Source of the DNA: a virus | Length of the DNA stretch: 29,721 bases | IMG/VR virus record: IMGVR_UViG_3300042507_003059 | Location: 1-29,721 of that record | Direction: 5' to 3' (one strand) | In this document: positions 24,617-29,721 of the stretch, one piece after another | Numbering within the stretch: position 1 is the stretch's first letter | How the letters are laid out: every line of letters starts with the position of its first letter | Translations under genes and position numbers: made by a program | The notes under the pieces: model-generated | Database searches by the model: none | The model's input: the letters and a program-made list of their open reading frames with translations, nothing else | Told to the model about the DNA's origin: nothing

Positions 24617-25042
24617 ATGTTTCCACAACTGCCTCCCCCTATAACCAATTCCCGCCGACAAAAGTGCGGAGACTGTAACTGCGGCCTCGATTTCGGAGAC
24701 CCTTGCGCTTCTTGCCCAATGAAAAGATGGGGCCCCGAGATGTGCGAGTTTCCGCCCGAAGAAGAGACCCAGCAAGTTCGCCAGCAGGAGCCTCAACCCC
24801 GCTCGGCGTTCCCGACTGTCCGCCAGATGGCCGCGAATCTCGCTTCGGCGGTTAAGTCGGAAGTGAAGTCGCAGATCTCGGGCCAAGTTCCAATAAACCC
24901 TGAAGAGATCGCAAGTCGCCTCGCTATCTGCGAAGGGTGTGAGTTCTTCCACGCGCCATCCAAACGATGCAAAAAGTGCGGATGCTTTCTGAAGTGGAAA
25001 ACCGCATGGCGTAGCCAGTCCTGCCCTATTGGCAAGTGGTGA
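24617..25042 (+). CDS. Twelve-cysteine zinc-binding-like protein, 141 aa
   Basis: There are two cysteine clusters of six. The first is CGDCNCG, then CASC and one further Cys at about residue 43. The second, at the C-terminus, reads ICEGCEFF, then CKKCGCFL, then CPIGKW. The C-terminal pattern (R-x-x-I-C-x-x-C, then C-x-x-C-G-C-x-L-x-x-K, then C-P-x-G-x-W) is a recurrent small domain at the end of phage structural or accessory proteins and should bind zinc. Between the clusters is a helical, charged linker rich in Gln and Glu. It is the last gene of the rightward operon; its stop lies 3 bp from the stop of the convergent gene. The sequence is more G/C-rich than the genes before it. Confidence 0.85.
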   Translation: MFPQLPPPITNSRRQKCGDCNCGLDFGDPCASCPMKRWGPEMCEFPPEEETQQVRQQEPQPRSAFPTVRQMAANLASAVKSEVKSQISGQVPINPEEIASRLAICEGCEFFHAPSKRCKKCGCFLKWKTAWRSQSCPIGKW

Positions 25043-25045
25043 GAT

Positions 25046-25336
25046 CTAAGCCTTCGGCCTGACAAACACCATTTCTCTGGTTTTGCCACTGTAGCTAATC
25101 TTTCTCTTGGTTGATTCAACCATATCTTTAGAGATAAGGTCGAACATTGCCTGTCTGGAAAGACCAACCTCTCTGGCGGCTTGAATGGCAAGCTTCCATC
25201 CGTCTGCCTCCATGTCTTCAATGGTGGTCTTGGTTCGGGCTTCCCTAAAAGAATCCCAAACACTATCCCAAGAGGGGACTACAATTTTATCATTGGAGCT
25301 TTTTGCTCTTCTAGTTTTGCTATAATGGGTTGCCAT
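25046..25336 (-). CDS. Small helix-turn-helix-like protein, 96 aa
   Basis: The ATG at 25336 has a good ribosome site (AAAGGA, 7 bases upstream) inside the upstream phosphoesterase gene, which it overlaps by 58 bp. The N-terminus is basic (SKTRRAKSSNDK). Residues 48-72 (WKLAIQAAREVGLSRQAMF, then DLI) look like a helix-turn-helix, with GLS as the turn, and the C-terminus (GKTREMVFVRP) like a wing. Phages often have small proteins of this shape. DNA binding is likely, but the target is unknown. Confidence 0.78.
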   Translation of the reverse strand: MATHYSKTRRAKSSNDKIVVPSWDSVWDSFREARTKTTIEDMEADGWKLAIQAAREVGLSRQAMFDLISKDMVESTKRKISYSGKTREMVFVRPKA

Positions 25337-26067
25337 GTGTATGTTCCTTTGTTAACTGTAAAGATCAAGAATCCGAAGTCTACGATGCCCGTACAGCGTC
25401 TGGCCCCGAAACGGGAGCCAAATCCCTGTAGGGCTGGGGTGGTGATGGCCAACCAGTCTGGGCCCCCCGCAAAGTTGTGGTAGTGGACATGGGAGCGGAT
25501 AAAGACATCCCCCTTGGGCTGTAGCTCCTTTTCAGACCATATGAGATTCCATAGGCGATCTCTGGCCACTCCGCTATGGCGACCATGGGGAATACCGCTG
25601 GAGCCTGCTGGGTGGTGTTTAAGGTCGAATACAACCCCTTCTACATCTACCCACTCATGTTCTCCGATAGCGGCGTCTACACGCTCTGCAATGATGTTCT
25701 CCCAGTCCTCCGAATCCCCAGTATGGTAGGGTGTTCCTCTGGTGATAACAATCTTGCAGTTTTTGGATTTCGGGATTTCGCGGATAATCTTAACCGCCAT
25801 ATCACACTGCTCTTCCATGTCGGTAGTGATCTGCTCTGTTCCACCCGACTTCTTGCCAGTGCCGTCCACAAGATCACCATTGATAAAGATGATATCGTAG
25901 GGGCCGTTTTTGCGGATGTTCTGGCTATACCAGTTGTAGTAGGCTTTGTTGGCATTTACCCAACGTGAACGCTCTTCGGCTGGTTCTTCTGGGAGATAGC
26001 CTTTCGGGGTTAACCCTACTTTGTGGCCGCAGTGGAAGTCCGATAGGACTGCTATTTTTTTACTCAT
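25279..26067 (-). CDS. Calcineurin-like metallophosphoesterase, 262 aa
   Basis: I chose the ATG at 26067, which overlaps the upstream stop as ATGA; a frame to 26100 would run into the upstream gene. Metal ligands of the fold can be read in order: DFHCGH (D10, H12), NGDLVDG, TRGTPYHTG in the place of the usual GNH[DE] element, HH near the middle, and SHVHYH near the C-terminus (the usual GHxH). Most family members hydrolyse phosphomono- or diesters with Mn, Fe or Zn, and phage versions have been linked to nucleotide or DNA processing. The substrate cannot be told. The variation at the GNHD site is also seen in other phage forms. It belongs to the leftward operon after the lysis genes. Confidence 0.88.
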   Translation of the reverse strand: MSKKIAVLSDFHCGHKVGLTPKGYLPEEPAEERSRWVNANKAYYNWYSQNIRKNGPYDIIFINGDLVDGTGKKSGGTEQITTDMEEQCDMAVKIIREIPKSKNCKIVITRGTPYHTGDSEDWENIIAERVDAAIGEHEWVDVEGVVFDLKHHPAGSSGIPHGRHSGVARDRLWNLIWSEKELQPKGDVFIRSHVHYHNFAGGPDWLAITTPALQGFGSRFGARRCTGIVDFGFLIFTVNKGTYTWQPIIAKLEEQKAPMIKL

Positions 26068-26666
26068 AGAGAGGTTGCTTGGTTGCAGAGATCTAAACAC
26101 CGCGCATAGCCGCAGATATCGGCCACACTGTCACGATGGCAAGGCGAATTGGTGAGTCTGGAAAGTTTGACCGCAATCATGCACATGGCGATTTGTTGCG
26201 GGGTCACATTGACTCCAAGGATGGCTCCCCACATCTTGGCTTGCTTGGTAAAGTCTTCAATAGGGCTTCCGTAGTCGGTTTGGCGATCATAGGAAGTAAG
26301 ACGTTTGGCAATGTCGCACACATCTTCTTTCTCCAACTTAACCATAGATGGGTAAAGACGCAAGGGTTTTTCCAGCCATTGGGCTACGGCGACCTCCGCT
26401 CTGGCTCCTTTGGACTTCTCCCACTTGGGAAGAAGAACCAACTCGTCGCATTCAAAGACCGCATCAATGTCCCTTCGGGCACAGTCTTCAATGAACTTGC
26501 TGTCCATTTGAGAGTTGTGTGGGTCTAACCCTAGCTCCTGATCCATCCTTGCGGGGTTGATCACTTTATGCCCTGCTTTCAGTAGGGTTTCTTCGGCCTC
26601 AAAGAATGCAGGATGATTAAGGTTGGGATGCGAGCGCATCGGCCCACAGATATATACTGTAGTCAT
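26064..26666 (-). CDS. DUF4406-like / DUF6378-like two-domain phage protein, 200 aa
   Basis: The N-terminal 110 residues open with VYICGPMRSHPNLNHPAFF, a clear DUF4406 (nucleoside 2-deoxyribosyltransferase-like) pattern, followed by AGHKVINPARMD, CARRDIDAVFECDELVLLP and KGARAEVAVAQWL. The C-terminal part (YDRQTDYGSPIEDFTKQAKMW, here read as YDRQTDYGSP then DFTKQAKMW; then PQQIAMCMIAVKLSR and HRDSVADICGYA) matches the DUF6378-type pattern often found in phages. The pair is a frequent fusion. A role in nucleotide pool handling is suggested by the Rossmann-like fold of the first domain, without proof. No Shine-Dalgarno sequence precedes the ATG. Confidence 0.85.
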   Translation of the reverse strand: MTTVYICGPMRSHPNLNHPAFFEAEETLLKAGHKVINPARMDQELGLDPHNSQMDSKFIEDCARRDIDAVFECDELVLLPKWEKSKGARAEVAVAQWLEKPLRLYPSMVKLEKEDVCDIAKRLTSYDRQTDYGSPIEDFTKQAKMWGAILGVNVTPQQIAMCMIAVKLSRLTNSPCHRDSVADICGYARCLDLCNQATSL

Positions 26667-26680
26667 GTATTGTGTTGTGG

Positions 26681-26902
26681 TTAGTGGATTTGGATGCCGT
26701 AGTCGGCAATCAGATCGTAAAGAGTTTTCCTAACTTCTTCAATGGTTGCGCTATCCCAATCGGGATGAGAATTATGGCGAAGATGAGAGCGTAACTCATT
26801 ATCAAAATTGTCAAGAACAACACGAAAATCCCCTGCTTTGCAAGCATCTTCAAACTCTTGTCGCTCTTCTGGAAGGGAGAAAGATAGGGTTCCATTAGCC
26901 AT
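26681..26902 (-). CDS. Small conserved phage protein, 73 aa
   Basis: The protein starts MANGTLSFSLPEERQEFEDA and continues with VVLDNFDNELRSHLRH and then IEEVRKTLYDLIADYGI. The order of a short strand ending SLPEER, then a D-x-D-x-x-LR segment, then a helix ending in YGI, is a common phage protein type without known function. It is acidic and probably alpha/beta. It lies 4 bp downstream of the preceding stop, without a Shine-Dalgarno sequence. Confidence 0.82.
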   Translation of the reverse strand: MANGTLSFSLPEERQEFEDACKAGDFRVVLDNFDNELRSHLRHNSHPDWDSATIEEVRKTLYDLIADYGIQIH

Positions 26903-26906
26903 TGTA

Positions 26907-27170
26907 TTAAGAGTCTTTGATAATCTTCTTCAAATCCCCGTCATCCAAATCGTCATCCCCGTCCTCGTCCTCTTCTTGCCCGTAGAGGATGTCATGGATA
27001 TTGGATACAATGCCTTCGATGGCGTAATCATTGCCAAACTTGAGGAAAGCGTTTTTGGTTTCGTCGCCGTCCTGAAAAGTGGCAACAACAAAGCCCGAAT
27101 CAAAGTATTCAACAAGATCCTTGGCCAATTTGTCCAAGACCTCTTGCAGTCTTTTGTCATGGGAAGCCAT
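26907..27170 (-). CDS. Acidic hypothetical protein, 87 aa
   Basis: Not recognised. The N-terminal 60 residues mix helices and strands (RLQEVLDKLAKDLVEYF, VVATFQDGDE, AFLKFGN). The last 25 residues are a nearly pure Asp/Glu run (EEDEDGDDDLDDGD) ending in KKIIKDS. Such tails occur in DNA mimics and phage inhibitor proteins, but also in chaperone-like factors, so no function follows. The start is the ATG at 27170, 4 bp after the zinc-ribbon gene stop. Confidence 0.78.
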   Translation of the reverse strand: MASHDKRLQEVLDKLAKDLVEYFDSGFVVATFQDGDETKNAFLKFGNDYAIEGIVSNIHDILYGQEEDEDGDDDLDDGDLKKIIKDS

Positions 27171-27174
27171 GAGT

Positions 27175-27330
27175 TTAGTCGATTTGTTCGCGGCAGTTCT
27201 TGCATGTCTTGATTACTCCGACATGGTGAACTTGGATTCGTTCAATATTTTCTGAGCCGCAATAGGGGCAAGTTTTGTTTTCGGGCTTGCGGTAGGTCTT
27301 TTTCTTTCGGGGACTGGGTTGCTCTTTCAT
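27175..27330 (-). CDS. Small zinc-ribbon protein, 51 aa
   Basis: A 51-codon frame from ATG 27330 to TAA 27175. It opens MKEQPSPRKKKTYRKP, then CPYCGSENIERIQVHHVG, then CKNCREQID. The two CxxC pairs about 20 residues apart (C21, C24, C43, C46) form a zinc ribbon. The basic start may contact nucleic acid. The ATG overlaps the endolysin stop (ATGA). It could be a small transcription or regulatory factor. Confidence 0.75.
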   Translation of the reverse strand: MKEQPSPRKKKTYRKPENKTCPYCGSENIERIQVHHVGVIKTCKNCREQID

Positions 27331-27845
27331 TTAACTTTCGACTGATTGATTCTGATATAACACCTTGCCAAAGAATAATTTCTGCTCTTGAGCCAAACGC
27401 CGTCACCCGAATCACTATCTCTGGCTCCGCGCTGGTTTGTGTTGCCCTCAACACAGTCAAACATTGTTTTGCTTGTGGCCACCACAATTCCCGTATGAGA
27501 GAAGTCAAAGACCGCAATGTCCCCGACCTTGGGAGCCTTGGTATTGTAGATGACTTGGGTGGTGTTCGGGCGCTTCTTGGCCCATTCAATCAGTCCGAAA
27601 GCGGCAGCAGTCCTTGGACGCCACTTGCTATGGGTCATGGTCTTTAAGCCAAGCCAAGACACAACTTCTTTGTCATTGAGCCACTGAGCCACACACCAAT
27701 CAACAAACGCAGCACACCATGGCCAAGCTGCTGGCGCTAAGTTAGTTGCAGCTTGATACTCGCGGATTTTTTTGCCGCGATTGTTCCCACCAACTTCTTT
27801 AACTCCGACTTGCGAAAGCGCAATGTCTGCAAGTTTCTTTACCAT
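27327..27845 (-). CDS. CHAP-domain endolysin, 172 aa
   Basis: I chose the ATG at 27845, preceded by AGAGG at about 8 bases, over a TTG at 27872. The domain fills the protein. The catalytic cysteine lies in WPWCAAFVDWC (C44), the histidine in DFSHTGIVV (H117), and a third polar residue is likely in VEGNTN (E133 or N135). CHAP enzymes cut peptidoglycan as amidases or endopeptidases, at the end of infection. There is no signal peptide and no separate cell-wall-binding domain, so delivery through a holin is expected. It follows three small membrane proteins, completing a lysis cassette. Confidence 0.9.
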   Translation of the reverse strand: MVKKLADIALSQVGVKEVGGNNRGKKIREYQAATNLAPAAWPWCAAFVDWCVAQWLNDKEVVSWLGLKTMTHSKWRPRTAAAFGLIEWAKKRPNTTQVIYNTKAPKVGDIAVFDFSHTGIVVATSKTMFDCVEGNTNQRGARDSDSGDGVWLKSRNYSLARCYIRINQSKVK

Positions 27846-28039
27846 TTGCACTGCCTCTGACCGATATCCCAATTCCTATAGATCCGTTCCACCTCGGACT
27901 CCGATGGAGACGGAAGTTTTTCCATCATTGCGCCACTTGATTTTGGAAGTGAATCGGATGGAACTGAATAGACGGACAAAGAAATTTCTGCGATCTTCTT
28001 TGGGCGGGACTGGGACGAGTATTGCTTTGAGGGTTTCAT
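27839..28039 (-). CDS. Small hypothetical protein of the lysis cassette, 66 aa
   Basis: The ATG at 28039 has GAGG about 7 bases upstream and its stop overlaps the endolysin start by 7 bp, which favours this frame. The C-terminal segment (SESEVERIYRNWDIGQRQCKW) looks like a regular helix; the N-terminal half is Ser/Pro-rich. A competing frame (28052 to 27876, 58 codons, starting MRLSHETLKA) begins with an ATGA overlap to the preceding gene. I cannot decide fully between them. No membrane span is present in either. Confidence 0.5.
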   Translation of the reverse strand: MKPSKQYSSQSRPKKIAEISLSVYSVPSDSLPKSSGAMMEKLPSPSESEVERIYRNWDIGQRQCKW

Positions 28040-28048
28040 GGGATAGCC

Positions 28049-28381
28049 TCATTTCTTCTTTCGGCGGACGGGCTTCTTGATGGCGATAGCCCTGCGGACT
28101 TCAGTATAGGTGATCGGCCCAGCCACACCATCCTCGTCAGTATTGACCAAGGCTTGGATCTTTTTGATGCCCCTGACATTTACTTCGTTAGTAACGTAGT
28201 TAACGATAGAAATAAGCAGAGCCACAATGAAGCCAGTAAGACTGACCTGATCGACGGACTCCGCCAGCTTGGGATCAACCATGGCGAGACGGGAAACAAT
28301 CGCGGCAACCACCATGGCAATGAGGGGGGTAATGACTCCGCCCAGCTTGCTAACTAGAAATGCAAGGATTTTATCTTTCAT
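28049..28381 (-). CDS. Two-span membrane protein, holin candidate, 110 aa
   Basis: I chose the ATG at 28381, 4 bp after the preceding stop. Hydrophobic segments lie at about residues 14-35 (VITPLIAMVVAAIVSRLAM) and 50-70 (TGFIVALLISIVNYV). The tail has VNTDEDGVAGPITYTEVRRAI, similar to a peptidoglycan-binding or calcium-like loop, and ends KKPVRRKKK. Two spans with a very basic end fit a class II holin or related lysis protein. A membrane-anchored accessory protein is the alternative. Confidence 0.72.
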   Translation of the reverse strand: MKDKILAFLVSKLGGVITPLIAMVVAAIVSRLAMVDPKLAESVDQVSLTGFIVALLISIVNYVTNEVNVRGIKKIQALVNTDEDGVAGPITYTEVRRAIAIKKPVRRKKK

Positions 28382-28385
28382 TTGG

Positions 28386-28670
28386 TTATTGCTCCAGCTT
28401 GTAGCGTTGAACCGCCGACTCAACAGTAAAACGAATCAGGGACTCAGAGGCGCTAACGCCCTGCTTTTTAGCTGCGGTAGTGAGTTTCTTGACTGCGGCT
28501 TCGCGCTTTTGCGTCCCAGTTTTGTCCGTATCGGCAAGAGATTCGACAATCTCCAAGGCAATCGGTAGCAAGACCGCCACCGAAGAGGAAGCAATTTCCC
28601 GAAGCACAGGAAGGAAGAAGTTAAAGACATTTGAGGTGATACCCCAGATTTTTGCAAAGAATGATTTCAT
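28386..28670 (-). CDS. LLH-family-like holin, 94 aa
   Basis: The N-terminal 45 residues hold one or two hydrophobic segments (FNFFLPVLREIASSSVAVL and LLPIALEIVESL). The rest is helical and charged (KREAAVKKLTTAAKKQGVS, then SLIRFTVESAVQRYKLEQ). The pattern of a membrane start followed by K-R-x-A-A and a final helix with ESAV is that of the phage holin LLH family, though identity is low. Such holins form membrane lesions that release the endolysin. No ribosome site is obvious before the ATG at 28670. Confidence 0.72.
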   Translation of the reverse strand: MKSFFAKIWGITSNVFNFFLPVLREIASSSVAVLLPIALEIVESLADTDKTGTQKREAAVKKLTTAAKKQGVSASESLIRFTVESAVQRYKLEQ

Positions 28671-28685
28671 AGATTTAAAGCTAGA

Positions 28686-28970
28686 CTAGAATCCTTTGGA
28701 TTTCAAGTAATCTTCGATTCTTTTTGTGCGCTCGTCAATTCGGGCCAAGGTTTCAGACCTCTCTTGGTTTTCCTTATTGATCATCTCAATCCGCGCATCC
28801 TGTTTGGCATCATTGGCTTGGATAGACCGCATTTGTTCGGGCAAGACAACCCAACCATTAAGCGCCGAAAACAAGGTGACCATCAGGGCAATGCCCGCAA
28901 TCAACTCGCTCATCGTGAGCTTTACCCCGCGCTCCATCCCTCTACGTCTTGGTATATCTTCTACGCTCAT
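28686..28970 (-). CDS. Single-span coiled-coil membrane protein, possible lysis accessory, 94 aa
   Basis: The ATG at 28970 overlaps the preceding stop as ATGA; an upstream TTG at 29006 is less likely. The N-terminal part is basic (EDIPRRRGMERGVKL). A hydrophobic span covers about residues 20-42 (ELIAGIALMVTLFSALNGW). The C-terminal half is a strongly charged coiled coil (QDARIEMINKENQERSE, then RIDERTKRIEDYLKS). The order of membrane anchor then coiled coil resembles spanin or holin-associated proteins. There is no lipobox or signal cleavage site that I can see. Confidence 0.7.
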   Translation of the reverse strand: MSVEDIPRRRGMERGVKLTMSELIAGIALMVTLFSALNGWVVLPEQMRSIQANDAKQDARIEMINKENQERSETLARIDERTKRIEDYLKSKGF

Positions 28971-29362
28971 AGTGCTGTAATAATTGAAGCCACTTGATAA
29001 CGCCAAGGCCAGTCAATATAGGTGGCTAGGTTTGCGGGGTTAGCCGTGTCCCCGCGATAGGCGGCGGCAATATGCCCCAAAGCTTGTTTTTCGCTCCAGT
29101 CGATAGTGCCAAGGCTCGACCCCGAAACCGCATCATAGATAGCCTTCCATGCATATTGTTTAGGAAGGGATATGTAGTCTGCTTCGGTCTTGAGTGCGCC
29201 TGCGGCTACGGCAATCTTGGCCCAGAGATAGCGTTCTGGGAGATCATAGTAATCGGCAATAGCGCCAGATCCAAGCTCTTCAACAAGCCACTTGGCAAGC
29301 ATCATCCTTCGGGGCAGATCCGCCGCCGAAGCAAACACCGCATCTAAAGTGGGGAGAGCCAT
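28967..29362 (-). CDS. Protein with four copies of a short Pro-Arg/Gln-Tyr motif, 131 aa
   Basis: Not recognised. Four segments share a pattern of [D/S]-[L/W]-P-x-[R/Q]-[Y/M] followed by a hydrophobic helix: ADLPRRMMLAKWLVEEL, YDLPERYLWAKIAVAAG, ISLPKQYAWKAIYDAVSG, and IDWPWRYQVASIITAL. They are spaced roughly 30-40 residues apart, so the protein is probably a small helical repeat. There is no membrane span of full length and there are no cysteines. A good ribosome site (AAAGGACGGAGA) precedes the ATG. It lies between a small acidic protein and the lysis genes. It may be a structural or scaffold-like factor. Confidence 0.85.
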   Translation of the reverse strand: MALPTLDAVFASAADLPRRMMLAKWLVEELGSGAIADYYDLPERYLWAKIAVAAGALKTEADYISLPKQYAWKAIYDAVSGSSLGTIDWSEKQALGHIAAAYRGDTANPANLATYIDWPWRYQVASIITAL

Positions 29363-29381
29363 AGCCTATGGTCTCCGTCCT

Positions 29382-29624
29382 TTAAGCCATGCCCATGATG
29401 CGCTCGCCCATGCCAGCCATAGGAGCGGCGGCTTCCATTTCGTCAGCAGCCTCATCCTCCATCTCGTCTTCGTCTTCGGCCTCTTCAGCCGCAATCTCGA
29501 CGCCAGCCAACATGGTGGGAACCAGCGAATCTCCGTCAACACGGAAGGTCACAAGCTCTTCAAAGGTGTCGCCATCGGCAACATCTTCAGGCAAGGTATA
29601 ATCAGTCGGTATAGTTAGTTTCAT
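29382..29624 (-). CDS. Small acidic protein, 80 aa
   Basis: The ATG at 29624 is preceded by GAGGAG about 11 bases upstream. The first 45 residues are an ordinary fold (KLTIPTDYTLPEDV, then FEELVTFRVDGDSLVP). The rest is Glu/Asp/Ala/Met-rich (EIAAEEAEDEDEMEDEA, then MAGMGERIMGMA). Similar small acidic proteins occur beside capsid genes, which fits its place at the right edge, but I assign no function. Confidence 0.8.
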   Translation of the reverse strand: MKLTIPTDYTLPEDVADGDTFEELVTFRVDGDSLVPTMLAGVEIAAEEAEDEDEMEDEAADEMEAAAPMAGMGERIMGMA

Positions 29625-29647
29625 AATAGTTATTCTCTCCTCATAGA

Positions 29648-29677
29648 GCTTGCCTTAGATTTTACTCCAAGGCAAGC
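29648..29677 (-). terminator. Hairpin between genes at the right edge
   Basis: GCTTGCCTT (29648-29656) is a perfect inverted repeat of AAGGCAAGC (29669-29677) around a 12-base loop. It lies in the 79-bp gap between the end of a gene at the right edge and the small acidic protein. No long T run follows on the minus strand, so it may be an attenuator or processing site rather than a full terminator. Confidence 0.45.
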
Positions 29678-29700
29678 CTTGATGAATAGAGACTAACTAA

Positions 29701-29721
29701 TTACGCGAGGTAACCGTATCC
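29701..29721 (-). CDS. C-terminal end of a gene entering from the right edge
   Basis: On the minus strand the last 21 bases read GYGYLA and then TAA at 29703-29701. The other two frames also close nearby, so the frame is uncertain. A structural gene would be expected here from the neighbours, but nothing more can be said. Confidence 0.25.
   Translation of the reverse strand, partial: GYGYLA

Noticed and set aside
24242-24952. A 236-codon minus-strand frame opposite the cysteine-rich genes
   Set aside because: The plus-strand genes have clear cysteine patterns and operon spacing; the opposite frame is Arg-rich, crosses two genes and has no family pattern.
1-29721. Integration or lysogeny genes, attachment sites, tRNA genes
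   Set aside because: I looked for integrase-, repressor- and tRNA-like patterns and saw none; a proper tRNA scan was not possible.

Overview
The window is part of the genome of a tailed double-stranded DNA bacteriophage. Genes are almost gapless and often joined by ATGA or TAATG overlaps. They include a holin and endolysin cassette, a giant polyvalent virion-type protein, several structural-looking proteins, and small families seen mainly in phages. I saw no integrase, repressor, rRNA, tRNA or CRISPR array. The host cannot be named. Many starts lack a Shine-Dalgarno sequence, which fits a host that relies little on SD initiation (for example Bacteroidota), but this is only a hint.

There are three blocks. 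(1) From about 29.7 to 25.05 kb on the minus strand: a small acidic protein, a repeat-containing protein, three small membrane proteins (holin candidates), a CHAP endolysin, a zinc-ribbon peptide, small phage proteins, a DUF4406/DUF6378-like protein, a metallophosphoesterase and a helix-turn-helix-like protein. (2) From 14.68 to 25.04 kb on the plus strand: a seven-gene operon that looks like an appendage or host-recognition module. It encodes a 1498-residue protein built mostly of about 272 Ser/Gly-Thr tetrapeptides, two DUF3431-like glycosyltransferase candidates, a proline-rich fibre-like protein with three internal repeats, an A/T-rich orphan, a 31-cysteine protein and a 12-cysteine zinc-binding-like protein. 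(3) From 14.47 kb to the left edge on the minus strand: a SWIM zinc finger, a DUF6496-like protein, a RecB-like nuclease, small basic proteins and a GT-A glycosyltransferase, followed by structural-looking proteins. It ends in an open reading frame of more than 2613 codons that runs off the window, with two zinc-metallopeptidase motifs and a methyltransferase-like domain.

Blocks 2 and 3 diverge from a 209-bp intergenic region. It holds a strong minus-strand terminator hairpin with a U8 tract, a minus-strand TTGACA promoter candidate, and possibly a gene for a small RNA of about 75 nt. Blocks 1 and 2 converge with only 3 bp between stop codons.

The most interesting hypothesis is that block 2 encodes a mucin-like Ser/Thr-repeat phage fibre with its own glycosyltransferases. 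Two repeat blocks of equal length (136 tetrapeptides each by my boundaries) have an invariant Thr and heavily scrambled synonymous codons, and two DUF3431-like proteins follow immediately. Gene linkage supports this, but glycosylation itself is inference.
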